Shown here: piece by piece, positions 34,551-45,500 of the stretch
How positions within the stretch are numbered: the stretch's first letter is position 1
Layout of the letters: each line of letters begins with the position of its first letter
NCBI GenBank assembly: GCA_964017045.1
Contig: OZ024811.1
Location: 8,643,674-8,707,673, forward strand
Length of the DNA: 64,000 bases
Direction: 5' to 3'
Source: Omphiscola glabra
Taxonomy: Eukaryota; Mollusca; Gastropoda; Lymnaeidae
The notes under the pieces: generated by a model
What the model saw: the letters and a program-made list of their open reading frames with translations, nothing else
Databases searched by the model: none
Told to the model about the DNA's origin: nothing
Program-made: the position numbers and the translations under genes

Positions 34551-35064
34551 TTAAGGAAAAGTTAACTCTAGTAACAACAAGAAGATCAACAAAGGAGAGA
34601 ATACTAAACAGCCACACGCCATGGCGCAGAGAACATAAGTTGACCGAAAAGTTAACTCTAGTAACACAAAGATAAAGAAAAGGGAGAGAATCCTAAACGT
34701 ACACAGATAAGTCACAAACGTCATGGTGGGGATTGCAAACGTTGACTTGAAATAAATTAGTTACCATTATTAATTATTACAATTGCACTTATTGGTGCCA
34801 TGCCACTGCTGCATTATTATATCACTATCATTATTAGTCATTATTATTTCTACCTAAACTTAAACCTGCGGTAGTTGACACTAAGTGTAAGTTGATTCTT
34901 TTTCAAAATTTTTCTTTTTAATTAAATTAATAAAATACAATTACTATTAGTTTATTAGTACAGCACTAAATAACTATGCTAAAATTAAGATATGCTTTCG
35001 ATGACGTAAATTTGTCAAATATACATTATAGGTAAATTCGGAAAGATCGTACCGCGTTTTTTTA

Positions 35065-35085
35065 CCATCGCCGCCATCTGGGTTG
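35065..35085 (-). promoter_or_regulatory. Candidate CpG-containing promoter or first exon with YY1-like site
   Basis: The minus strand has CAGATGGCGGCGATGG followed by GTAAAA in a locally CpG-richer patch. This resembles a YY1-type start region. It could mark the TBC 5' end, but the phase does not join the first known exon directly. Confidence 0.15.
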
Positions 35086-35087
35086 CC

Positions 35088-35250
35088 TGAACCCTAAATT
35101 TATCCCTAAACCTAATCTGAACCCTAAATCTATCCCTAAACCAAACCTGAACCCAAAATAAAATCTATTCCTAAACCTAACCTGAACCCTAAATCTATCG
35201 CCATCGCTAAACCTAACCTGAACCCTAAATCTATCCCTAAACCTAATGAT
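35088..35250. repeat. CCCTAAA-rich degenerate repeat
   Basis: Units like GAACCCTAAATCTATCCCTA then AACCTAACCT repeat about six times. The heptamer CCCTAAA recurs. Confidence 0.85.
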
Positions 35251-35506
35251 GAGGTACGATCTATCTGAATTAGCCTGCCGGGGTATATATAGTTACCTTT
35301 GGTAAATATGAGTCATATTTTTAAGACTAGAAGTACTTGTTAAAGAACTATTCAGGTTTATTCCCTCCTCCTCCATTGTTGTTGTTTTGATAAGAGAGTT
35401 TTGAGAGTGAACTCCCTTGTCTGTATTATTAAACAGCAGTTATGGTTCTCACGCTTTTTTCCAGGGGCACATCATGGCCATATTAACCATTGAATTTGCA
35501 CCAGGC

Positions 35507-35673
35507 CATTGGCGTAGCGAGGGGGGGGGCAAGGGGGCATCATGCCCCGGGCGCTACTCACAAAGGGGCACCAAATGGTATATTTTACATATAATATTGT
35601 ATGGTTTTCGAATAGGGGGGGGGCGCTAAAAAGGTATTCTCGGTCTCGTATTGTTAAGCTCGCTACGCCACTG
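35507..35673. mobile_element. MITE with GGCGTAGCGAG ends and 8-bp TSD
   Basis: CATTGGCGTAGCGAG and CTCGCTACGCCACTG are inverted with one mismatch; CACCAGGC flanks both sides (35499-35506 and 35674-35681). 167 bases, G-rich inside. The 8-bp duplication suggests hAT. Confidence 0.82.
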
Positions 35674-37241
35674 CACCAGGCCACTAAATTTTAAAAATAG
35701 TAGGCCTATTTATCCCATGATCCGAGTCATTGCGTAATGAACAATTGATTGATTCTAATGTTCGAGTTAGTTGTACGGAGATTTATTTTTAATCAAGGAA
35801 ACAAATAATAAGCCTGTCCACTTTCGGCATTGGCGATTGGCTTATTATTATTATTTATATTTATTTATTCCAAACAGTGGCGTAAGAAAACAACAAGCCA
35901 GCGTTCGCTAGAAGCATTCAAAGAGGATTTGATTCTGTTGTGTTTTGTTTAAAGCAAGGGTCGGTGAACTTTTTTAGCCATTACCAAAAAATATATTTCT
36001 TTACACCGACGATACCCATCGATTCGAAAGAAAGAAAATTGATGACTATTTACATTCAAAATGGTTAATTGACTCTATTTAGTCCACATTTTTAAAGAAA
36101 GGAATGCTTTGGAAAAAAAATCAATTCAAATTTTGTAGAAACGACGTTTCATCTTGAAAAATTACATATAAATTAAGACTTTAAACAAAATGCTAATAAG
36201 TTAATAAGCGGAAAGTGACATGGAATAGGCGTCCGAGGTAAAGAACCTGGTCGGGAGAATGATTTTTTCAGAGGGGGGCAAAACCAAAACTTTGTCGCCA
36301 CGGTTCATAGCAATTTTTAAAAAAAAACTGAAATTTCAGGGTTTGGGGGGGGGGGGGCGGGAATGCCACACCTGCCCAACCCAAATGACGTCCCTGGTAT
36401 CTAGTAGTAGAGTTTATCGTTTATAGTCACACGACGTGAAATTTAAGGGAAACGTTTTTCGAGACGCCGGTAGGATAGTTAGAGATTCGTGGCCAGTCAT
36501 TCTGAAGTGACAGATGCATTGGTACTAGTCGTAGTCAAAGATAAACATATGGATATGCAGTTAGATTTATGAATCTCAGTAAAAATAAATGTGGATAACA
36601 ACGACAGACCTGCACGTAAGCAGTAGCAAACTATAAGTGCCATGTGGGCTGAGAAGTTGGCTAAATTACCAGTGTCTGCTTTAAACTTACGAATTTATAA
36701 CAGTGATCTTGGTAAACCATGCTTGTATTTTTACCGAAAATGCACAAGGAGTGAAGTCCTGGAAGACCTATTGTCTCAGCTTGTTCTTGTCCTACTGAAC
36801 TAATTTCAGAATTTTTGGATACAGTTTTTCAGCCCAACTTATATTGACAGTTTATAACATAAACAAGCAGGCTCTCTGTCCGGTCTCCAAACATTTCAAT
36901 AGCAATAACCATGATGACATTTTAGACATCGCAGTTACTGGTATACTGTACACTAGTAGCACATCGGATAGGATCTATATGGAGAACAAATTAATATAAA
37001 GATTTGGGACGTTAACTCCATACAGGATAAACCAAATCCACAATTTTACGTAACTGCCATATCTTTTTCCTGATTGGGGTTTCACATTTTACTATAAGTC
37101 ACTTCCTTTCCATTCTTCTTTAATTTGTTTCTGTCTGGTTTTCATCTCTCTTTCTTTTTTAGGTAGGATATTTCTCTCTCACTCTCTCTCTCTATATATA
37201 TATGTAAATTTGATTTATACTTATTTATGTGTCTTGTTGTA

Positions 37242-37264
37242 CTGATGAAGGCATGTGCCGAAAC
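37242..37264 (+). ncRNA. Hammerhead ribozyme core, Penelope-like element relic
   Basis: CTGATGA, then stem II GGC-ATGT-GCC, then GAAAC. This is the conserved catalytic core found in the terminal repeats of Penelope-like elements. The sequence after it (TTGTAAAATTATTATTAAAG) is shared with the inverted copy near 47160. I could not establish stems I and III, so activity is unproven. Confidence 0.6.
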
Positions 37265-37619
37265 GTTTACTTATGTGGGTAATTGTAAAATTATTATTAA
37301 AGCTTAATATATATTGTTAAGTAGGTACTTCGCCGAAGCAAGGGACACTCCTAGAAAATTTGTATCGGAAATGGGCGTCGGCGCGCGAAAATCCGTGTTT
37401 TTAATTTGTTGATGTTGCTGCAATTTCATTCATAAAATAATTACTATATCCCACAATTGTGTTCCTTTTCCGGCCTTACGCTTTAGAGGACATCTTGGCC
37501 TACATTTTAATCAATCTCTTTTTTATTTACAATCTGTTAATATTTGAGAAAATCCTTGGTGAATATAAGGCAACTTTCACCATTAATAAAAGTTAAAGTA
37601 AAAAACATGTCATTTTCAT

Positions 37620-37865
37620 ATTTATTATGCATCTCGGGCATACATTGATCTACCAGTATGCCAAATTTCAAAGCAACATGTCCTTCCCGAGAGACGCCAT
37701 GGTTCCCCGCATGAGCAGTATACTATGTAGGTCGCACTACCCAAATTCGCTAGGGTGTGACCACGCCCCCTTTTCAATGGCGGAAGATGCCGATACTCGA
37801 CAAATATTCAATTATTATCACTATTTACATCAAAATATTTGGATAACTTATAGTTTCGAGTGAAC
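37620..37865 (+). other. Unassigned CpG-containing segment
   Basis: Contains a GC-box-like CCACGCCCCC followed by TTTTCAATGGCGGAAG, resembling a start region, and a short frame MAEDADTRQIFNYY. No joined exon was found. It could equally be part of a repeat. Confidence 0.2.
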
Positions 37866-38039
37866 TTAAAAGTCTTTTAAACAAGAATATCCTAATTTGA
37901 GGTTTAAAAACCCGATTATGTCAACAAAATAGGGGGGGGGGGGGTGGAAATGTTTGACAATTATTGACAAGGGGGAGGGGGTAGATTAGTTGACGTCAAG
38001 TTCCAACTTCACAATATACACGAACTATGCGCGCTAAGA

Positions 38040-39610
38040 CCTCACAGAAATTGGGCCTGGTGAAAAAACTAGCTTGAACCGACTGGGGCGCGGACGTAAG
38101 ACTGCTAAGGTCCCTTTACCTCGGCAGCGTGAGAGGGGCAATGGACTACAGCCTACCGACAGAGTCCTTCGCGAGCCGAACGGCTCTTGGGGGACTGGAC
38201 CGCATACAGAGCCGAGCTCTCAGGTTCGTATGTGGGGCGATCCGCACAACTCCGACGGTGGCGGTGGAAATCTTGGCGGATGTCGAACCACTCGACACCA
38301 GGCGGGAAAAGGCAGTCCTAACAACGGTGGCGCGATACCGGCGAATGGACAGACTTGGAACCCTAGACAGACAGGAACCCTGTTTCCAGATACAGGAGAA
38401 CTGGGTCAAAAAAACTAGATTAAAGAGACCTTCCTTTATGGACATGGTCCACGTTCTTGTGGGAGACGTAGTGTTACCCAAAAGCAGAGAAAAAGTGAGG
38501 GCGATCCCGGCACGGGCCCCCCACGAAAACCTTACCCGACCTAAGATACGTCTTACCTTGATAAATATCATAGTCACAAAAGCCAGCCTTCAACCAGAAC
38601 AACTAGAAAGAGTGCTAAGAACGATTAACGCCTACCCAGACAACATGTTCAAAGTCTCCACAGACAGCTAATGCTTAGCTGAGGGAAAACCACAGTGGTT
38701 ACGCAGGGCCGGATTAAGCCATTTTAGTGCCAAAGGCACAAATCCACATGGGTGCCCCCTTCTGCCCGGGGCCCCTGATCTTTCAATGACCGTGACCGCT
38801 GATATGTTCAATATTTGGTGCCCCCAAACGCTTGGTGCCCAAGGCACGTGCCTTATTTGCCTAATGGCTAATCCAGGCCTAGGTTACGTTGCTCTCATAC
38901 AATACCCAACAGAACTAATTTCGATGCAGAAATAGGAGCAATACTGGTCACCTTAAAGAGAGTCCACCAACGTCTAGCGACAAGGAAAAACTTCCCAGAA
39001 ATCGTGGTCTTCACCGACTTACGCTCTGCTCTCGGGCATGTGGGAAGGGGCTCGACGGAGACAACGATGGTAAATGCCATTCTGGAGACATTAGGTAGCA
39101 TCCATGACAAGGCGGCAAATTAATCCTGCAGTTCATCACTGGGCACGTTTGGATGGCGCAGAACGATAGGGCAGACTATCTGGCACGAGAAGGCGCGGCT
39201 CAGCCGCAACCCGATAAACCCATGACCCAGCTGGGGATCCAGGCTTGGTTGAAAGACTGGTCCGTAGGAGATACTGGATGGCAGCTGTACCAGAGGATGC
39301 CACGACCGAGTAAAAGCGATCCGTGGTGGAAACTGAAAAGAGGAGAGCCTCATCCCCCAGATGAGGACAGTCCATTTTGCGTCGCGCAGCTACCTCCATA
39401 GATTCGATGACAGAAGGGATCCCAAATGACGATTTTGTGCCCAGGCTGAGGAAACGGTGTCTCACCTGGTGGTTGACTGCCCCGACAATGGGAGGGGTGG
39501 AGGGTCAGGACGCGGAGACCTGCATTGAAAACATCATTTACGGTGATGTCCACCAGATGAGACAAGCCGCCGAAATATCAGCCAGGGCTATAAGAGAGTA
39601 ATCTCAAACC
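38040..39610 (+). mobile_element. I-like LINE fragment with RNase H domain, broken
   Basis: The plus strand reads LYLGSVRGAMDYSLP, LDRIQSRALRFVCGAIRTTP and EPLDTRREKAVL (post-RT region). After an inserted MITE it continues with an RNase H domain: FDAEIGAILVTLKRV, VVFTDLRSALGHV and NDRADYLAREGA. TVSHLVVDCPDN marks a final zinc-finger-like part. Frameshifts and stops are present. An RNase H after the RT points to the I group of LINEs, known in snails. Confidence 0.8.
38704..38880. mobile_element. hAT-like MITE inside the I-like LINE
   Basis: Starts CAGGGCCGGATTAAGCC and ends GGCTAATCCAGGCCT; flanks TGGTTACG and AGGTTACG match at 7 of 8. Removing it rejoins the LINE coding sequence. Confidence 0.82.
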
Positions 39611-40039
39611 ACTAGAGTAATAATTAGAGGATGTAGTAACAAAAGTGAGACATCTGACTTTGTTTTGCAGAACTAAGTGCTTTAAAATTGATCTCGACTG
39701 ATGTTGTCGCTACATACAAACATTTTTCCAAAGGAACACAAGTAATTTGTGTTCTCACTTGTGATTTGACTTCCTTCATACGGCTAAAAAGCTGTTCATA
39801 CGCGTGCTTCCAAATAGCTAAACCATCGACAGAGCCTGTTTGTAAAACGCAGGATATTTACCCGTGTCCAAATACGTTTTATAGAACTCTTCCAAACCAA
39901 CTTGATGGAATTTCTCATTTAACTGTGTATCACAACACATTTCCAATTTCTTTTAGCTATAATTTAAAAATGTATGATACGAATGTCTCATGATGTAATA
40001 TTCTATTATTGGTGATATGTACAATAAAGTTAACATTTA

Positions 40040-40125
40040 TGTTCATTTGACCTAGCTCCGCAAGCCGCAACATGACTCCTAGGGGGCCGCTTGTGGTCAG
40101 CGTGCCTCGTGTTGGCCACCCCTGT
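40040..40125 (+). mobile_element. Isolated hAT-like right end
   Basis: GGCCGCTTGTGGTCAGCGTG then GTTGGCCACCCCTG resembles the right end of hAT elements. Its left end was not recognised. Confidence 0.4.
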
Positions 40126-40244
40126 AGAAGCTAGCTATATATAGAGCCTAGATTTTGAGATTAATAGCGCGTCAGCAAAATAAAAAAAAAACCATACCAT
40201 GATCTCTTACCTTATTGTGCTACGCCATGACAAAATATAGTATT

Positions 40245-40355
40245 GCTGCAACATTCCCACAACAAGATCTAACATTCCCACAAGATCTAATATTCCCACA
40301 ACAACAACTAACATTCCCACAAAAACATCTAACATTCCCATAACAACATCTAACT
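40245..40355. repeat. ACATTCCCACAACAACATCT minisatellite
   Basis: About five degenerate units of 20-24 bases. Confidence 0.8.
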
Positions 40356-40759
40356 TTGCTGCAGAATAAAATACTTTTATTTTTGTACTTTGTAAACAAA
40401 GTAATACATTCGGATAAAAAATCCTCTTGCCTCATACACCCAAATGTCTACAGACATTGTGCTGGAGTAATCTGGGAAGGGTTTAGGTGTGCCCCTAGTG
40501 AAAAAAGTTTGCGAAGCACTACTCCATAGCTAAATTAATGGTGATGGCCTTTTGGTATAAATTCAAAATATTTAATTTTTTTCTAAGCAAAATTAATTAA
40601 TTGTTTTGTAAAGATCAACCTCATGTAAAGTTGAAGTTTTTATTAAAATAAATTAATTCAAACAAAAAACATTACACAACGTTTTTCCAAGAAATTAATA
40701 AAAAACAATTACAATCTGTGCAAAATTGTGTTTATTTCACAGAAAAACAGTTAAGGCAA

Positions 40760-40760
40760 C

Positions 40761-40789
<29 letters not shown>
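40760..40789. repeat. Poly(A) tract
   Basis: About 30 consecutive A bases. May be a retroposon tail, but no element was recognised upstream. Confidence 0.9.
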
Positions 40790-40791
<2 letters not shown>

Positions 40792-41149
40792 AAATAAATA
40801 TCAATGAAAGTGAAAGTAAATTTAATATGAATAACATCGATAATATCATTCAGTCAACATCTCCTTATGTTTCTTTCTCATTAGCAATGTAATGTCTGGC
40901 TTCTTGAGTTGTGTATGTTTTCACCTGTTTATGAATGTCTCCACTTCATTATCTATGTCTTATTATATTTTTGGATGTTTTCATCTATTTATTAAAGTTT
41001 TCATCTAGTTATGGATGTCTTTATCTTTAGAATAACATGTCCAGGATTGACTACACATCATTAAAAATTTTGTAAGCTCTGAAAATAGCAATCTATCTTA
41101 TGCCAAGATGTATCTCCTAAACAGAATTCTGCACATAGCTCCTCAAATC

Positions 41150-41370
41150 TCAGGTCCTTTGGTAACTGTCCAGAGTGCTTATACTTCCAATTGGGTAACT
41201 GTCCAAAGTGCTTATACTTTCAATTGGGTAACTGTCCAGAGTGCTTATACTTACAATTGGGTAACTGTCCAGAGTGCTTATACTTATATTTCCAATTGGG
41301 TACCTGTCCAGAGTGCTTATACTTCCAATTGGGTAACTGTCCAGAGTGCTTATACTTCCAAGACAGCAAT
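41150..41370. repeat. 33-bp minisatellite
   Basis: Six units of GGTAACTGTCCAGAGTGCTT then ATACTTCCAATTG. Open frames here are repeat artefacts. Confidence 0.94.
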
Positions 41371-41474
41371 AAAATGTTCACATTTAAAATTAGACAGTTA
41401 TAAACTGTTTTACTTACTTGAATTTGAACATCAACCATTATCATGTACTTTCAATCATACTCTGCAGGTAAGGT

Positions 41475-41640
41475 TTGAAGGGAAGTGAATGAATGAGTTA
41501 ATAGGGATTGGGGAAGTGAATGAATGAGTTAATAGGGATTGAGGAAGTAAATTAATGAGTTAACATAGATTGGGGAAGTGAATGAATGATGTAATAGGCA
41601 TTGGGGAAGTCAATGAAAGAGAAAATAGAGATTGATGTAT
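41475..41640. repeat. 31-bp tandem repeat
   Basis: About five units of GGGGAAGTGAATGAATGAGT then TAATAGGGATT. Confidence 0.9.
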
Positions 41641-42373
41641 CTCACCAGACATTTATTATGTGCACATTTATCTAATTAAATATTACCATGTGCACATGTA
41701 TCTCAACAAACACCTTTTAATTCCTTTTCATTTACATTACATATGCACATGGTAAATAATTTAAACTTTGCTAAGTTAACTATCAAGTATTATTTATAAT
41801 AAAACAATTGTTTTTCTGACACACAATTAATTGCTCTCTATGGCCCCCAGTTAAGACCTTGGCAACAAGTGTCTTCTGTTCATCTCCAATGTACATCTGT
41901 AATGTAGGAATGACCTGTAAATCTGTAATGTAGGAATGACCTGTACATCTGTAACATATGTCCTTCTTGGTGGCCTGGCCTTGCCAAGCTTGTGGTTACC
42001 TTTGTTTCTGAAGCCAATGCGCAATGCCAGAAGTTTGGGTCTCTGTTGTTAAACTTGTTGTCTAGCCTGTTGCAGTAGGATTGTACTAGGCAGTGATCAC
42101 ATTTGAGTCACCAAGCTCTGCTGCCCGCATTTTTCCCACTACATATTGGATTAGCTGGGCACAATACCTTGTATTGCTCACAAGGTTAGATCACTGCAAA
42201 TACCCGGTATGTCATGGTGTAAAATATCTTGTGAATAATACAATTAAGTCTGACACTGAAAAATCTGTTTATAAAATGTTCATTACAATCTCAGAGGTTA
42301 AAATCACTTCAACTTCAATGTCAGTTGTATTTGGTAGTAACTAACGGACCAGTCCTCCACATGTCCAATAGTT

Positions 42374-42557
42374 CTAATGGATGTCAATGCCTGTTGTATT
42401 GGGAAGTAATAAACTAGCCAGTCCACCACAAGCCAACAAACCAGCAACTAACAGCATTGGAACAGCACAATATGTGTCGACCAATTCACCAAAAATGATA
42501 TTACCAAGGATGGCCCCCACACGAAGAGATGCTGTTTGAACACCAAATGCAGTCGAA
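42374..42557 (-). CDS. SV2-like gene terminal exon
   Basis: 184 bases: STAFGVQTASLRVGAILGNI, then PMLLVAGLLACGGLASLLLP and NTTGIDIH, stop TAG. Acceptor TTCAACAG. Confidence 0.93.
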
Positions 42558-45500
42558 CTGTTGAAATAACCAAAGTTAATAAATGGTCACTTTCTCATTT
42601 GGAATATTCAAATTAACCAACTTCTGTATGACCTACTTTTGATGTTAACTCTATCATATGCCTTTATTACCCATAACCAACTAAACCCAATTTAAGGAAA
42701 TAAGTATGCGACTGCAAGTACAAGAAATATAGCTACAATGCTACTTAACAGACATTGAAAAATATATATCCATATGGCTACCTACTAGATATGTTTAGGT
42801 AATGAGTGGCTACTGACTAGATGTTTGGGTAATGAGTGGCTACCTACTGGATCTTTAAGAAATATCAGAGAGTTGAGTACTCACCGTACATTGGTAGGGA
42901 AAAGCTCAGTTTGCAATATGTCCAACATGTTGAAACCACAGACAGAGATAGCACCAAACAGACAAGACATGAGGACATTCTGCCAGCGTTTCTTGACAAA
43001 CCACAGAAAGAAAACAGAGATGCCGGACAAAACCATGCTGGAAGCTTTGAGTAAACAAAAATGTTCATTTAGTTTAGTGGGAAATATCTTCAATTAGTTG
43101 AAGAGAAAAAAATAAGTTAGTTGAGAGAACAAATATAGGAGCCAGAATGATCAATTGTTGGCCCTCAAAATATAGAAGAAAATATTTTTATTTAGTTGAG
43201 AGAACAAATTATTCCAAATTTTACTTAGTTTTTCTAGAGAGCCAAGTTAAAATTAACTCACCTGGAAATGATAAGTGGAAGGTAAACCAAAAATGTAACC
43301 CATTGAAGAAATAAATTCAAATAAATTTAATGACAGAAATTTATTTGATTTTAATTAACTAAAAATTGGAAAGTCACTGACTCACCAAACAATAGTTTCT
43401 GTCACCTAAGAATAGTTTATGTCAATTAACAATAGTTTCTATCATCTAACAATAGTTCCTGTCACCTAATAATAGTCTAAATGTCAGCTAACAATAGTTT
43501 CTGTCACCTAAGAATGGTTTATGTCAACTAACAATAGTTTCTGTCACCAAACAATAGTTTCTGTCACTGACTTACCTAGCAAAGGTTTTCTCCCTATTCT
43601 CTCTACTATGAGTATTGTAATGATATTCCCTGGCAGGTTTGATATAGATGTAAGAAAACTTTCAATGTAAACTGTGTTGCCAGGTTGTTCACATGATGTT
43701 TCATTGTTTGTACTGTTGCCAGTCTGTTATAAGGGGAAAATCAGCATTAGGGGGATGAAATTTTCATTGGGAGTGAAAACTGTGTAATATGGGAATTAAA
43801 CTTAAACCTTTTAATAGGACCGAAAAATCATGATTTAAATTTTAAAAAAATATATTATTATTTAATCTATTTATATTTAAAGGCACTTTTTACAAAGAGC
43901 TACAGTTTGTTTTTATGTATTATTAATATTAGCAATGAAAAAGTGAAAGAAAGGATTTGTCAGGCAATTGGGCAGTACGATGACCTCCTGGTGTCTGTAA
44001 AAAAGCACAAACTTGAGTGGTATGGCAACAAGTCAAGAAAACAAGAGCTCGCCAAAGAAATCATACAGGGCACAACTAGAGGAGGGAGAAGAAGAGGAAG
44101 ACAGAGAAAAAGATGGGAAGATAACATCAAAGAGTGGACTGGATTAAAACTAGGCAATGCCATGTGTAGTGCAGAAGACTCAGAGGAATGGAGAAGGATA
44201 GTTTTCATGTCATCTGGGGCGCCCCAACGGTCCAAGGACTAAGGGAAATGATGATGATGATGAATATTAGCAAAATATATTATTTCTTAACATGTAATAA
44301 TGAATGCAAAATTTTATAATTTTTTATTAATATATTTCATTTTTTTTCATTAAACTTTTTAGAAATTAGAAATCGACTTAGGGTTGAGAAAGCTGGAAAA
44401 TTAGTTTTTCTATTCAAATTATTTAATCTGAAGGCTTTAGTGGAATTTAATGACTTTGATCAATGATGATATGAAAGTTTAAAATTGAAAATGAATTGAA
44501 ATTCTAATTTTAAAGATGAGATAGAGACTATAAAGTTAAAACTATGACTATTGCTGATTACAAAATTTCTTTTAGTTAATTATTTGATATTTCATAATTT
44601 TTTTCTAGAATTACTGAGAAATTTCAATTTTTGAGGGGAAAAATGGATTTATTTTAGATTTTACAATAATTTTTGAATATTGTTTTATTTAATTTTAAAT
44701 TATTATGTATAAAAAATATTTAAATCCAAAAAATATTATTTAAATGCAATAAAGTACATTATGTCTAATCATAAGAAAATTAAATACTTCACATTCTAAA
44801 GAAATTATATTTAAAAAAAATAAGAAAAATCAATTAAATTAAACAATTCAGATTTAAACTATCCAATTTAAATCCAAAAAATTGATTTAAATACTATTAA
44901 TTACATTATGTTTAATTTTATAAATATTAATGTACTTTTAAATCTAAAGATATTGTAAACAAAATTAGACCCAAAAAAATTAAGTTAAACTTCAAAAGAA
45001 AATCTGATTAAAATGTTTTTAAAATTAAATTTTGAAATAAAGGTTATCAACTTGGGTTGAGATGATTGTGATAAAAGTTTTTTTTATTGCAGCCTTGGGG
45101 TTAGGGGATTGCATTGAAAATTTTGTAGTGAGATAAACGACAGTATGGGTGCTGGGTGGCCGAGTGGTCTAAATTGAGCAAATCTCAAGCTGATGGTCTG
45201 GAGTTCAATCCCCGCCAAAGCCCAGTTAAGCAAAAACATCTAAGAGAAGGAAACTCTGAATTCAAAACCAGAGACGGAGTCCCGAAAGGCAGATAACATT
45301 GATACAATGAAACATTGCGACGCCACTGGTGCCAAGCAGTATCATCCACATGATGTTCCAGCGGCGTGGAGAGAGGCGATTTGCTGTTGGGAACCAGCTT
45401 ATAATCCTAGAAGAATAATCCCAGGCCTTGTGCATTTTGTCCTGCGAATTCCATACCATCGTCACCTTGGGACAAATGGATGCCAAAAAAAAAAAAAAGC

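Larger units (their letters stand above)
29750..42373. other. Region between the TBC and SV2-like genes
   Basis: Should contain the missing 5' exons and promoter of the TBC gene, which I could not identify. It holds tandem repeats, LINE fragments, MITEs, a long palindrome, a hammerhead motif and a I-like LINE. The far end includes the 3' UTR of the SV2-like gene. Confidence 0.6.

Noticed and set aside
38146..38577. 143-codon minus-strand frame
   Set aside because: Antisense to the I-like LINE coding sequence, whose plus-strand reading has recognisable RT and RNase H features.
45147..45225. Functional tRNA gene
   Set aside because: A and B boxes are present but acceptor and anticodon arms do not pair properly, and the sequence continues into a SINE body with a poly(A) tail.
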